A stretch of DNA of 64,000 nucleotides from Episyrphus balteatus (GCF_945859705.1 NC_079136.1:43785989-43849988); one strand, 5' to 3'; positions 24,040-34,247 are shown, numbered from the stretch's first letter. Notes: a model not told the origin generated them from the letters alone. Translations and numbers: made by a program.

Positions 24040-24545
24040 TATTGATATGTTTTAAAATAAAATTGATATGCCAGAAAAAATTTCGCTTAAATCAAATAAG
24101 TAGTTTCGGAGTACCTAAATTTAATTAAAATTCTGTGGCAGGTACCGTTAGTAATGATTTACAAAAAGAACTTTTCCATCGAATGATAGACCTTGTGTTA
24201 AAACTTAATTTGAATTTTGAACAAAATCGTTGCAGCCGTTTTTGAGAAATTTTATCTTTACTAGAATCGGTATATGACAAGTACCGTTATTATTGGTCCA
24301 AAAAAATTAATTCCAAAAACCCCTCTGAAGAATCGCCAAATAATGCTACATACCAAGTTTGACATCTATCGGTCCATCCGTTTAGGCTGTAGCTTCGCTA
24401 ACAGACAGACAGACTGACAAACGGACAGACAGACGGACTTCCGGGAGCCACTTTTTTGGCATTCTCTATCATCGTAATGTCATGGAAAAATGTTATCTCA
24501 ACTTTTTTTTACGAATGCATAACTTGATATATTGTACCTATATCG
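24040..24545 (-). repeat. mini-me-like repeat with (GACA)n
   Basis: On the minus strand it starts near GATATAGGTACAATATATC and passes through GCATTACG-like and GGGAGTCCG-like blocks. It then holds a short GTCT/GTCC microsatellite (24405-24437), CTACAGCCTAAACGGATGG, and CGGTACCTGCCA. The same order occurs at 32340, 45222 and 54168. A (GTCY)n tract beside a conserved core is described for dipteran mini-me elements; the assignment rests on that resemblance. Confidence 0.65.
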
Positions 24546-24872
24546 CCAGTAAGAAATTGCATTAAAAAAATATTTATTGCAACTGAAAAAAATTTGTATT
24601 GAAAATAATTATTTAATTGCAAATAAAAATAATTGTCATTAAAAAAAATTTTATTGCAAATACAAAAGTTTTTGCATTAAAAAAATTTCAATGTAAAAAT
24701 TTTCAAATGTTAAATATTTTAATTACAATAAATATTTCTTTTTTAATGCAAATATTTTTCAGTTGCAATCAAAAAATTTTTTAAAGCAATTTTTTTTTCT
24801 ATTTCAATAAATGGATATTTCTTTTTTAATGGAAATTTTTTTTATTTTCAATAAATATAATTTTTAACTACT
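24546..24872. repeat. TTGCA/TGCAA degenerate repeat tract
   Basis: Units like ATTGCATTAAAAAAAT and ATTGCAAATAAAAAT alternate and partly invert across ~320 bases (TATTGCAACTGAAAAA near 24578 against TTTTTCAGTTGCAAT near 24755). A short stretch of the same motif occurs at 41235-41295. It may be a palindromic MITE whose ends I cannot fix. Confidence 0.4.
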
Positions 24873-25090
24873 TCCAAAAAGGAGGTGGTTCGTCTGTATT
24901 TTTTAATTTTTTTTTTTTTTTATTTTTTATTTTTATTACCTCATAACTTTGGACTGAGTGAACTAATTTTGATAATTCTTTTTGTATTGGAAAGCTGGTG
25001 CCTGCAGTGTGGTCCTATTTCAATTCTGTTTTGATAAAAACCATAAAATCCATGAAAGTCGGTTTTGTTTTTTTTTTTTTTTTTTTTTGA
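24873..25090 (+). repeat. ACTTCCAAAAAGGAGG dispersed repeat, copy 1
   Basis: It begins with ACTACTTCCAAAAAGGAGG, then GTCTGTATTTTT, a T-rich tract, CATAACTTTGGACTGAGTGAAC, ATTCTTTTTGTATTGGAAAG and CTGGTGCCTGC, ending in GTCGGTTTT plus T run. The same order appears inverted at the right edge of the window (63866-64000), and the first block appears inverted at 38965-38995. This is a multi-copy interspersed repeat; its class is not evident. Confidence 0.65.
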
Positions 25091-26220
25091 TGAAAATGAT
25101 TATTTTAATTTGTAATGAATTAAAACAAATTATTTTTTCTAACCCTGCTTCCGGGTAGTAGCTAAGCTAAAATTTCTTATGTTAGTTTATACGCTTACCA
25201 AGTACCTATTTCAGCCCATTTAAAATATAAAATGAGAATTCGTTCGCAATAATTTTTCCAACCTTACGTTCCTTAAAAATATAAATCACATTTCTTCAAA
25301 AATTCTTAGAACCTATAATTTCTTTCTAGACATGTCATTATTTACAAAACAGTTGCATTAACTTCCAATCCTTGTCACATCCAACCGAAAAGCTAAATAA
25401 TTTTGACAGTTCGCTGCTCATCCAAAAAGTCGAAAATCATTATTTTTCCCTCATCCACTTCCCCTCACTAATTCAATAATTGAGAATTACATATATAGCA
25501 ATAAGCGATTTGTTGTTGGTAAGATAATGGCTACATCCTTCTAAAGGAATGAAAATAACACACCTTTCCTAATCTGATTTAACAAATAAACATGAAGTAA
25601 AGGCAATCTACCTACCCTTACCTTACCTTCTCTCTGGTTTCTATATTTCGCTTGAATTCCGATCAAGTTAAAAGCAATCATCATCATCATCATCTTACTC
25701 TCATATGAGGGAACTCTCTATCCTCAACTCATTTTGGTTAGGGTTTTTACCGAGAACTGAACAATTTTCTATTCGTCTCGTCTCTAGTTGCTGGTGGATG
25801 TGAATCTGAATTGTTTGTATGTGTTTTTATCCACAAAAAAAAAAAAAATTTCCGTTCAGACATTTCCATTGAACATTTTACAAACACACACCTGTTATTG
25901 CCTCGAACACTACAGAACACATGTTCCATTTTCGGAAACATTTCCGTTTCAGTTGGCACACAATACACTAAGCACAACACAGTTCAGCATACATATATAT
26001 AAACGGAAATCTAACTCTCAGGAAGGGGAGATGATTGCTTAGATCACGGATGGCTAAATCCTTGCTTTGAATTTTTCTCTGAATTTTTTTAGTTTTTTTT
26101 TTTTTTTTAATTTCTACAAACAGGAATAATGGACGTACCAGTGTGGTATTCTTATGTCATCAATTCCCTTAAATATTTTATTTTAATGTTAATTAAAAAA
26201 CATATAAATGTAAGAAGTAT
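25091..26220. other. No gene recognised
   Basis: Contains a short (CAT)n at 25678-25693. Overlapping frames on both strands at 25747-26042 are mutually shadowing, with no domain and no consistent codon pattern. Confidence 0.45.
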
Positions 26221-26384
26221 AAAAAAAAAAAAAATTAAATAAATTAAAAAAAATTAAATAAATTACATAAAAACGAAGAAAAAAATAACAAAAATAATAA
26301 AAATTATTTAAATTATTTCTATTTTAAGTGGAGCGATTGAATATAATTCAATTTTAAAGTTCAAGTGACCTCAACTCCAAATTT

Positions 26385-26457
26385 ATAAAGCGTTTCGCCC
26401 AGGTACGACAGTGGGCTCATCAGTTAGATCTGTCGTACCCTTACTAAGACGCCTTAT
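26385..26457 (-). ncRNA. Hammerhead ribozyme (type III), minus-strand copy
   Basis: Read on the minus strand. Stem III 5' strand plus GUC cleavage triplet covers 26457-26448. Stem I is UUAG/CUAA (26447-26444 and 26427-26424). The core CUGAUGA is the complement of 26423-26417. Stem II is GCCCA/UGGGC (26416-26412 and 26401-26397), then GAAA (26396-26393), and the 3' strand of stem III ends at 26385. Predicted cleavage falls after the C complementary to 26448. Loop I (complement of 26430-26439) and loop II (complement of 26402-26411) are perfect 10-nt complements. Sequence is identical to the plus copy. Confidence 0.9.
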
Positions 26458-26798
26458 TTTGGTCGATGTTTACCGACTCTATATAAAACTCACAGCATGA
26501 ATATACTGTGAATTCTAATATTCAAAGGGAATTTGTTTAAATTCAGACCTTAGAAAAATGTATGCCCGTGGTCAGGCTGAACTTTAAAATTGAATTATAT
26601 TCAATCGCTCCACTTAAAATAGAAATAATTTAAATAATTTTTATTATTTTTGTTATTTTTTTCTTCGTTATTATATCAGCCTGACCACGGGCATACATTT
26701 TTCTAAGGTCTGAATTTAAACAAATTCCCTTTGAATATTAGAATTCACAGTATATTCATGCTGTGAGTTTTATATAGAGTCGGTAAACATCGACCAAA

Positions 26799-26871
26799 AT
26801 AAGGCGTCTTAGTAAGGGTACGACAGATCTAACTGATGAGCCCACTGTCGTACCTGGGCGAAACGCTTTAT
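26799..26871 (+). ncRNA. Hammerhead ribozyme (type III), plus-strand copy
   Basis: All conserved hammerhead elements are present in order. Stem III 5' strand AUAAGGCGU (26799-26807) is followed by cleavage-site C26808. Stem I is UUAG (26809-26812)/CUAA (26829-26832). The core CUGAUGA is 26833-26839. Stem II is GCCCA (26840-26844)/UGGGC (26855-26859), then GAAA (26860-26863), whose last A starts the stem III 3' strand ACGCUUUAU (26863-26871). Stem III pairs over nine positions with one G-U, and could extend through CCAAA/UUUGG (26794-26798, 26875-26879) across a bulge. Loop I GGUACGACAG (26817-26826) and loop II CUGUCGUACC (26845-26854) are perfectly complementary. The RNA should cut itself between 26808 and 26809. 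Confidence 0.93.
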
Positions 26872-27545
26872 AAATTTGGAGTTGAGGTCACTTGAACTTT
26901 AAAATTAAATTACATAAATAAATTCAATAAATTAAAAAAAAATAAATTTATTAAATAGACGACATAAATTAAATAAATTTCAAAGATTAGATAAGTTAAA
27001 TAAATAGAATATATAGATTAAATAAATTTAATAAATTAAATAAATTATGTTAGTAAGTTTAATAAATTAGATAAATTAAATAAATTATAAAATTAAGTAA
27101 ATTAAATAAATTGAATAATTTAAATAAATTACATATAAAATTTAAATAAATTATATAATTTAAATAAGTTTAATAAATTAAACAAAATAAAAAATTAAAT
27201 AAATTGAATAATTTTAACAAATTAAAATAAGCCTAATAAATTAAATAAATTATATAAATTTAAAAATTAACTAAAATAAATAAATTCAATTAGTAAAAAA
27301 ATTAAATAAACTACATTATATACCTAAAATTAATAAATTAAATAAATCAAATAAACTATATAAATTAAATATATTAAATAAATAAATTAAATAAATTACA
27401 TAAATAAATTAAATAATTTAATTAAATGAAATAAATTAAATTAAATAAATAAATTAAACAGATTAAATAAATAAAATAAATAAAAAATATAAAATAAATG
27501 GTAACACTAAAAATAAAAACACAAAAATTAAAAAAAAAAAAAATT

Positions 27546-28579
27546 ACGTCAAACCAAGCCATTTCAATGACCACTTGGACTTCCATTAACTGCATTCCCG
27601 AAATTCTTCAAATGGCTCTTTCACCTGGCTAGTTAAATGACCATGCTCATGCATACCTTCATACTGTAGATTGGATACACTTTACGATACAACACGAACA
27701 AAACGATATACCAACCAGCACAAACTGTGTCCAGAACACACTGGTGTGACGTAAACATGACAACTTAAAAGGGAAAAATAAAGATATTTAAATTTTTGCG
27801 TTCTTTGTCGAATTTTCTTTGCCATTGGAGATTGCCTTAATCGATGTCACTCATGCAAGGATATTTTGTGTATATAGTTTGTCGAAAAGAAACTGTATAC
27901 GCTCTTGAACGTGTCCCTGTACTTCGTTTTCGTTTTATCGTTTTTTCCGTAATGTTTGTATTTTTGTTTCTATTTTTCATCTGACTGGTCTCTGAATTTG
28001 TTTTTTTTTTTTTTCTTTGGACTTGAAGGGTAAGAGAAATAAGCAATATCAAATCATTGAATCATATAAACTGAAGCCTGATATTTTCTATATAATGCCA
28101 ACACTATTTGCCATACAATTGCGATGTTTCTATGAATTTCAAATCTTCACAGGTTTTTTTTTTTGGAAATACGATCCAAGGAGTAAGTATAAAGATTTTG
28201 AAAGTTTTCAAATAAAAGAATCTCAAAGTACCCAAATTATTTTAGTTGGAGGAAGTACAAAAAGTATGAAAAGCTTGTTTAAGTTGCATACTAATGATAG
28301 GTAAAAAATCGCTCTGAAAAATGTTTGTTAAATGTCTCATGCGGTGGTCGATGTAGAAGTTCAAGATAGGCTTAAAGTCAACTATTTGATTCATACCAAA
28401 TATTTAACAGCACTTTCGATTGGAAATAAGACAAACAAAGAGACTGGGATGATTTTTCATAAATCGTGGACTTTTTCCTAAACAGCTTTCTCAGCGGAAA
28501 GAAACAGCTATTCGAAAAAGTTATACTACAATAGATTTCTGCTCTTAATCTATATTCTGAATCCATGGTGAATTAGTAA
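27546..28579. other. No gene recognised
   Basis: The stretch at 27546-27780 is near-random in composition. Open frames at 27837-28052, 28017-28304 and 28378-28566 have no recognisable domain. No element boundaries seen. Confidence 0.45.
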
Positions 28580-29461
28580 CCCATCTTAGTGTGACATAAC
28601 TTCACATTTCAACTGTGTACCTGTTTCCCACACATGTGGACCGAAATTCCATATTTTTTTAAAAGATGGGACATAAGTCCACAATTTTCTTTTCTTTCTA
28701 AAATAAAAGCCCCATTGCTTAAGGCCAATACATAGGCACCCTGCACAGAATAACATACATTCCTTTAAAAAAGATGATGGAACATAACTCCACACACTAT
28801 GTATTTGTGAACATATGACCTTTTAATATGGGACATAAATATAAGTCATATAATGTCCACAATCGAATCATGCTTTTATGTCCGACCGAGGTGTCACATA
28901 AGTCTATTTTGAACTTGATTCCAGCATAAGTCAGCCAAAATTCCATAACTTTTTCAACTTTTTAGAAGGTGGGACATAAGTCCACAATTTTTTTTTTTTC
29001 TTTCTTTCTTGAAAGCTTAAGCAAGTGGATAACAGTGGACCCCAAAGCCCTTAAAAAAAGATGATGGGACAAAAATCCACATCTTTTGTATTGTGAACTT
29101 ATATCGAATTTATATAAGACACAAGTGCATAATCGAATCATGCAATTATGTCCAACTGAGGTTTGACACTATTCTATGATGGATCTGTTTTCCACTCAGG
29201 AAGGTCAATAGGTATTCTATAATTTTTTCAAAGTTAAGACATAAGTCCACAAAAGCTTGAACAAAAGCCCAATCAAGATGATTATCCGTATTGCAATACA
29301 TATGCACCTTCCTAGAAATTGCATTCTTTGAAAATGCCGCTGGGACATAACTCCACCTACTTTTTTTTTGTGGGTTTATGTCCTGTTAGTATTAGACATA
29401 AGTCCATAATCGAAGCATGTATGTATATTCGAACGAGGCGTCACGTAACTTTATTATAAAC
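28580..29461. repeat. 273-bp degenerate tandem array (GGGACATAAGTCCAC)
   Basis: The anchor AATCGAATCATGC (variants) occurs at about 28862, 29135 and 29408, giving a 273-base period. It is each time followed by ATGTCCGACCGAGG-like sequence and CACATAAGTC. A second anchor, GGGACATAAGTCCACAA, recurs near 28669, 28972 and 29238. At least three diverged units are visible. The last is interrupted by the hAT-like element at 29462. Confidence 0.7.
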
Positions 29462-30424
29462 CAGTGGAGTACGTTGAGTCGCCGGGGCCCCGGGGTAAGA
29501 CTAAATTTTGGGGCCATTTTGATATTTGGGGGCCCCTTAGTTACAAAAAAAAATTACGTATACGCCATACGTTTTTTTTTTGTATGGCTTATTTATTTTT
29601 AGGTTTATTTTAATGTTTTAATATGTTTGTAATGCACTTTGCTATACTTACTTAAAATGTCTCTCATAAAAGTAGTAAACACTTGTACTAGAGGCTCCAA
29701 AAATTAAATATTTAGAAACCCCTAAAATAAAAATTTTTTTAGCTTAGAATTGATAGTTCTTGGGGCCTCTGTTCTGAAGTAATAAATACATATTTTATTT
29801 TCCATCATCAGACATAATTTTTTTTATTTTGGGGCCCCTGAAAAATTATTTTTAGAGCCTCAAAATTAAGTGCTTAGAGGCCCCTAAAATATAATATAAT
29901 TTTTTTGGAGCCAAGAATTAATAGGTATTGGGGCCTCTGTTCTGAAGTAATATTCGGAATGCCACCAATAACGTAATGTTTTTATTTTGGGCCCTGATGT
30001 ATTTATGTTGTTGCCCCTGAATTTATATTTAATTTTCCATTTGATTGAACCACTTTTGAAGATCCTCAAATAATATTTTTTTGCTTTTTTGGGGCCCCTA
30101 ATGTATTATTTGTGGTGGCAAAGATTTTTCAAGTAATATTTTTTGGGGCCCTAAGATAAAATTATAATTTTTCTTTTAAAAAAGCAGTTTATTTTTTTTT
30201 TTGGGGCCCCTGGGGTAACTTTTTTTTAAATCAATATACATATATTGTGTGGCTGCCAATGCATTATACATTACACTGAATGACATAATTTGTCTCTCTG
30301 GTTACTTCGTAACTCAATTTATGCTAACAGTTTCCTTCTCTGCATTGTCTAGAGTGGGGGCCCTGGGGTCGGTCGGGGGCCCCGGGGCACCGCCCCGCTT
30401 TCCCCAAGGGAGTGTACGCCCCTG
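29462..30424. mobile_element. hAT-like element rich in GGGGCCCC motifs
   Basis: Ends CAGTGGAGTAC (29462-29472) and GTACGCCCCTG (30414-30424; inverted CAGGGGCGTAC) differ at two positions. A perfect 8-bp duplication TTATAAAC flanks it (29454-29461, 30425-30432). GGGGCCCC or close variants occur repeatedly through the interior and at both subterminal regions (29479-29490, 30373-30386), a possible transposase-binding array. No transposase frame. Confidence 0.87.
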
Positions 30425-30432
30425 TTATAAAC

Positions 30433-32339
30433 CTATGTCCTTTGGAGGTATGTAAGTCTCTAAGCATTATTTATTATAAAAAAAAAGTTCCATTCAGTTT
30501 TTTTTTACGAATACAAAACTAGCTTTTAATCCATCCAAAGTTAAAAATCAATTCCAATCAATACCTTTTATCCTTGTACACCAAAAAAAAAATATTCAAA
30601 AATAAATATTCAACCGCATATAGAAAAAAAACTTCATCCTCATAAATTCATAAGTGCTGTAATATTGAAGGAAATAGAAAATAGCTTTTAAGTTGTCAGC
30701 AAAAACACTCTGAATACATTTACCGGAGGATGCATTTCTCACCATTACCATCCACAGGTAAACGAATATCTACCTCCCAACAGATTTACAGATTTTCATT
30801 CAATATCTTTGATAGGACGTATACCCAATTTTCAAAAAAAAAAAAAAATATATATAAAATAAAACATTTCTGCTCCTACTCTGCTATTACTTTCTGAGCA
30901 CTTAAGGTCTAATACTAACGCCAGCTAACCAGCCAACGAAAATTTAAGAGCAAAACTCCTATTTCATGTAGGTGCTCTCCTTAACAGTCGTCCGTTTATC
31001 AGAGATTCAAAAACGGGAAGCACCACAGAAAACTCCCAACACCGAACTGTACCATCATATAATGTCCATCGCACCAATGCACAAAAAGCGAGAGAAACTT
31101 CATAAATAACAACTCATCCTGCCAAAACGCAGTTGGAAATCCATGAATCCTGTTCCTGTTTCAATACTTGCCTGCCTGCCTCCGCAATGGAGCTCTTTTG
31201 CATTGGATATAATGTGAATGTGGTGTATGGATCCGTTACATTACGTACACTTTTAACCCATCCATATTTATATGTGTATGTGTGTGGAGGTAGTTTTATA
31301 TTGAAGGTAGGCGATATGGTTGGTATGCGAAGGTTTTCTCTAAGCCAAAATAGAATTAATGGTGTACGGAGGTAAGCGTTGCTGCGCTGTACTGATGCTG
31401 AGAAGCCAAAGCGTGAAACTGCAATTTGCTTCGGAAATATCGTCCAAGGATTAGCTATAGAAATTCCAAGCATTTTCTAAAAGTTCGCGATGCAATATGG
31501 CAAGCAAAATTGAGCCTGATACACACCAACCAAACAAAAAAAGGACGAAAAACGAAGAAGACTTTTTTTTGGAGGAGGGACGAAGATGAGAATGAGAATT
31601 CATAACACAACCATGCGGTCAGTTGAGCTGGAGAAAGGTGGATTCAAGGATTTTCCCTATGCAATAAATCAAGGCTGCTGGCTGTATGGCTTGTGTAAAT
31701 TGTTAGATGATTGCTGCTGGCAGCTATCGCTTGCAGATTTTGTTTAATTCATTGAAATGAAATTGGATATGTAGTTGGGGGTTTTATTACGTTTTGATTT
31801 TTTTTTTTTTTTTTGGTTTTTTTGGTCAGGAAATGGAATTGGCTTTTTTATTGGGTGAGGAAATGTTGAGATTTGAAAAGTAAGACTTAGCTAAGGGAAG
31901 GCATTTTTGGAAGATAAAAGTGATGGTAGTGAGAATATTTGACCAGTTTCTGGGAAGATTTTTTGTTTCCGAAACCAATTTATTTAAATGATTTTGAGTG
32001 AATATGTTTTTGGGGCTTATTTCTGTACTAACAAATAATTTTTTTTATTTCTTGTATGTACATTTTTTTCATAGATTTCAAGAAAAAATAGTATGGCATT
32101 TTTCAGAGAATATCAATAAACATTTAAAATCAAAACGTTTTCAAAAACTGATTTAAAAAAAAATATCATTTTTTTTTTTAAATAAAAAAATAATTAGAAT
32201 ATTATGTATTTTAAAAATATCATATTGTTTTTAAACCATAGACACGCCTTAAATTGATCTGAAAATTTATTGAATGACGACAAAAATCTTTAAAAATTTG
32301 ACAAAACTCGAATTTTTTTGCAATGGATGAAAATTCCAA
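30433..32339. other. No gene recognised; longest non-repeat open frame lies here
   Basis: A 119-codon open frame on the minus strand (31114-31473) and an 80-codon frame on the plus strand (31133-31375) overlap in a stretch of more balanced composition (30860-31760). Neither shows a domain I know, a signal peptide or a convincing codon bias. This may be unique host sequence such as a conserved noncoding region or exon; I cannot decide. Confidence 0.35.
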
Positions 32340-33315
32340 GATATAGGTACTATAGCTATAGGGCAAGTTTAGGATTCGTAAAAAAAATCGAACTAGAGAT
32401 AACAATTTTACATGACATTACGATGATGGAGAATGCCAAAAAAGTGGGTCCGGCAATTCTGTCTGTCTGTCTGTGCGTCTGTCTCTATCTGGAACTGCAG
32501 CCTAAACAAGTGAAGTGATTTTCTTCAAATTTGGTAGTTAGAGGGGAAATTGAAATTTTTTTTATGACCAAAACTAACGGTACCTGCCATATAACGGAAA
32601 TACAAAAGTTAATTTTTTTCAAAAACGGCTCTAGCGATTTTGATTTAAATTTTTGTTTGTAGTATTACTTATAAGAGCCAACTTTTAAAATAAAAAAAAA
32701 TATTTTTTGTACCGTTATAACGGTACCTGTCATAGAACGGTTTTTTTCGTTTCTGAATATCTCGTACACCATTAAGTAAAGGTAATATTAAAATTTTAGA
32801 AAATTAAAAAAAAAACGCATTTTTGGATTTTTAAAAAATATTTCAAATTTTTTTTTTTTTTGAAAATCAATTTTTTGTAAACGGATTAATGAAAAATTTT
32901 GAAATTTAGTTTTTATGTGTAAATTAATTACTTCTTCAAAATGGCATACCAACTATTTTTTTGAAAAATGTTAGAAATTTTTTATATATAAAAAATTATT
33001 TTTTAAAAAAACGGCTCCTACAATTTTCGAAATTTTTTTCTAAAAATACCTTTTTATACAAGTAATAAAATGGCTTACTTGGTTTTTTTTTTTCAAAACA
33101 TCATTTAAAACGGTGTTTAATTAATTATAAAAACAGATTTTATTTTTTTACGCTAACTATGAAATTTCTTGAAAATATCAAATTTTTCCTAATTTTCTTG
33201 AATAAAAAGCTTTAGCATTAGAGTGACTTTAAGCATAAGAGCAAGTACGTGCGACCCCAGTCGCGCACTTTATTATTAATATGCACGACTGTTTCGCACT
33301 TATTTGCTCTTATGG
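32340..33315 (+). repeat. mini-me-like repeat, near full-length
   Basis: The order is GATATAGGTACTATAG (32340 region), GGGCAAGTTTAGGATTCGT, GACATTACGATGATGGAGAA, GTGGGTCCGGC, short (GTCT)n (32459-32484), CTGCAGCCTAAAC, CGGTACCTGCCATA, further CGGTACCTGTCAT, then a long A/T-rich part. It ends GAGCAAGTACGTGCGACCCC, which can form a hairpin with downstream GTTTCGCACTTATTTGCTC (33290-33312). The copy at 45222-47252 follows the same order. No protein encoded. The 32340-32356 sequence is the empty form of the site into which the element at 45243 inserted. Confidence 0.7.
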
Positions 33316-33998
33316 TCAAAGCCGGTCTTATGTGTACACTGTTTTAGTTTTCAAAATACAATGCTCTTGTTTGTTTTTAGACAAACCCAGAAAACCGGAT
33401 CCAAAAATGTCCTGTCGTTTTTGAGAAATTAATAAAAAATCAAAAATACTTTTTTCTAAGAAACCGCATTATTTTTTGTTTTTACTTTTATGAAACATTA
33501 ACTTTTCGTCTATTATTTTTCAAGATTAAACCTTCAATAAGGACACAATAAAGTGATAAAGTATTGGATTTACCCAGAAATAATGATTTTTTGTTTTCAT
33601 TCATAACGCCTCAAAACATGACCTATGAATTTTCCTTACTGTTTCCTATTTTTTGAAAGGGTTTGGTTTTTCTGTTTATTTATCAACACTCTGATAACAA
33701 AGAAGATGAAGATTTTGTTCAAGCATTAAGTGTTATTGTTAATAATTCATGATTTTAGCTTTAGTAAAGTTGATAAGTTGACGTGCACTGTGGCGTATAC
33801 TTGTTCTTTTTAGTATTCATTTATATGATGGATTTTTTTTAAACCGCTGCGATCAAACTGATTAACCTCTGATCAAGCTAGAAAATTAAGGTTCATATTC
33901 ATGCCCCCTCTTGGTCCCAAATGCCACTAATTGTCCTCTTCACTTATTGAGGACATTGAAAAAAAAACATCAATTTAGGTATTTAAAAAAAAAAAAAA
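33316..33998. other. No gene recognised
   Basis: A/T-rich DNA between the mini-me-like repeat and a SINE-like B box. No domain-bearing frame. Confidence 0.45.
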
Positions 33999-34046
33999 AT
34001 TGGCAGCCACTGGGGATCGAACCTAAAACTCTCTCCAACGTGCTAT
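33999..34046 (-). repeat. tRNA-like 3' half (B box), SINE remnant
   Basis: On the minus strand the B box GGTTCGATCCC (complement of 34013-34023) matches the polymerase III consensus exactly. It is followed by AGTGGCTGCCA and a T/A run. No A box is found at the expected spacing, because a Tc1 transposase remnant starts there. Probably the 3' half of a tRNA-derived SINE. Confidence 0.5.
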
Positions 34047-34052
34047 AATATT

Positions 34053-34247
34053 GTAATACATTTTTTTGAAAAGCATTATATGCAGGGACTTGACTGGCCA
34101 TCGTCAAGTCCTGACCTAAACCTCATCGAACAAATATGGCATGACTTAAAAACGAAGATCATCATTCACAGAATTTCAAAGGAGATAACCCATATTTCTA
34201 TGGACTCTTGGCTCAGGGCGTACACCAACGAGACTAGTGTCAAATAA
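34053..34247 (+). pseudogene. Tc1/mariner transposase C-terminal remnant
   Basis: The open frame contains LDWPSSSPDLNLIEQIWHDL (34089-34148), which matches the end of the DDE/D domain of Tc1-type transposases (typical form DWPxxSPDLNPIExxW). About 30 more residues follow to a stop at 34245. The N-terminal DNA-binding domain and first two catalytic aspartates are absent, so this is a dead fragment. In an intact protein this region would complete the catalytic core that cuts and pastes the element. Confidence 0.85.

Larger units (their letters stand above)
26272..26906. mobile_element. Ribozyme-bearing inverted pair of 315-nt units
   Basis: Two copies of one 315-nt unit lie head to head. The minus copy runs from 26580 down to 26272, the plus copy from 26581 to 26906. 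The 220-nt block at 26361-26580 is the reverse complement of 26676-26895, and 26274-26360 is the reverse complement of 26581-26667; I saw no differences. The plus copy repeats its first 11 bases at its end (ACTTTAAAATT, 26581 and 26896), which fixes the period. The copies start at different points of the unit, a circular permutation. AAATTACATAAA flanks both sides (26260-26271, 26907-26918) and may be a target duplication, with the caution that the surrounding DNA is repetitive. No protein is encoded. Confidence 0.85.
26221..27545. repeat. AAATAAATT low-complexity array interrupted by the ribozyme locus
   Basis: Flanks of the ribozyme insertion (26221-26271 and 26907-27545) consist of degenerate AAATAAATT/AATTAAATA units with no G or C over long stretches. 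This is an AT-rich satellite-like tract into which the ribozyme-bearing unit was inserted. Confidence 0.8.

Noticed and set aside
31114..31473. 119-codon minus-strand open frame
   Set aside because: No recognisable domain, overlaps an 80-codon frame on the other strand and lacks coding-like bias. Not called as a gene, though it is the best candidate among non-repeat frames.
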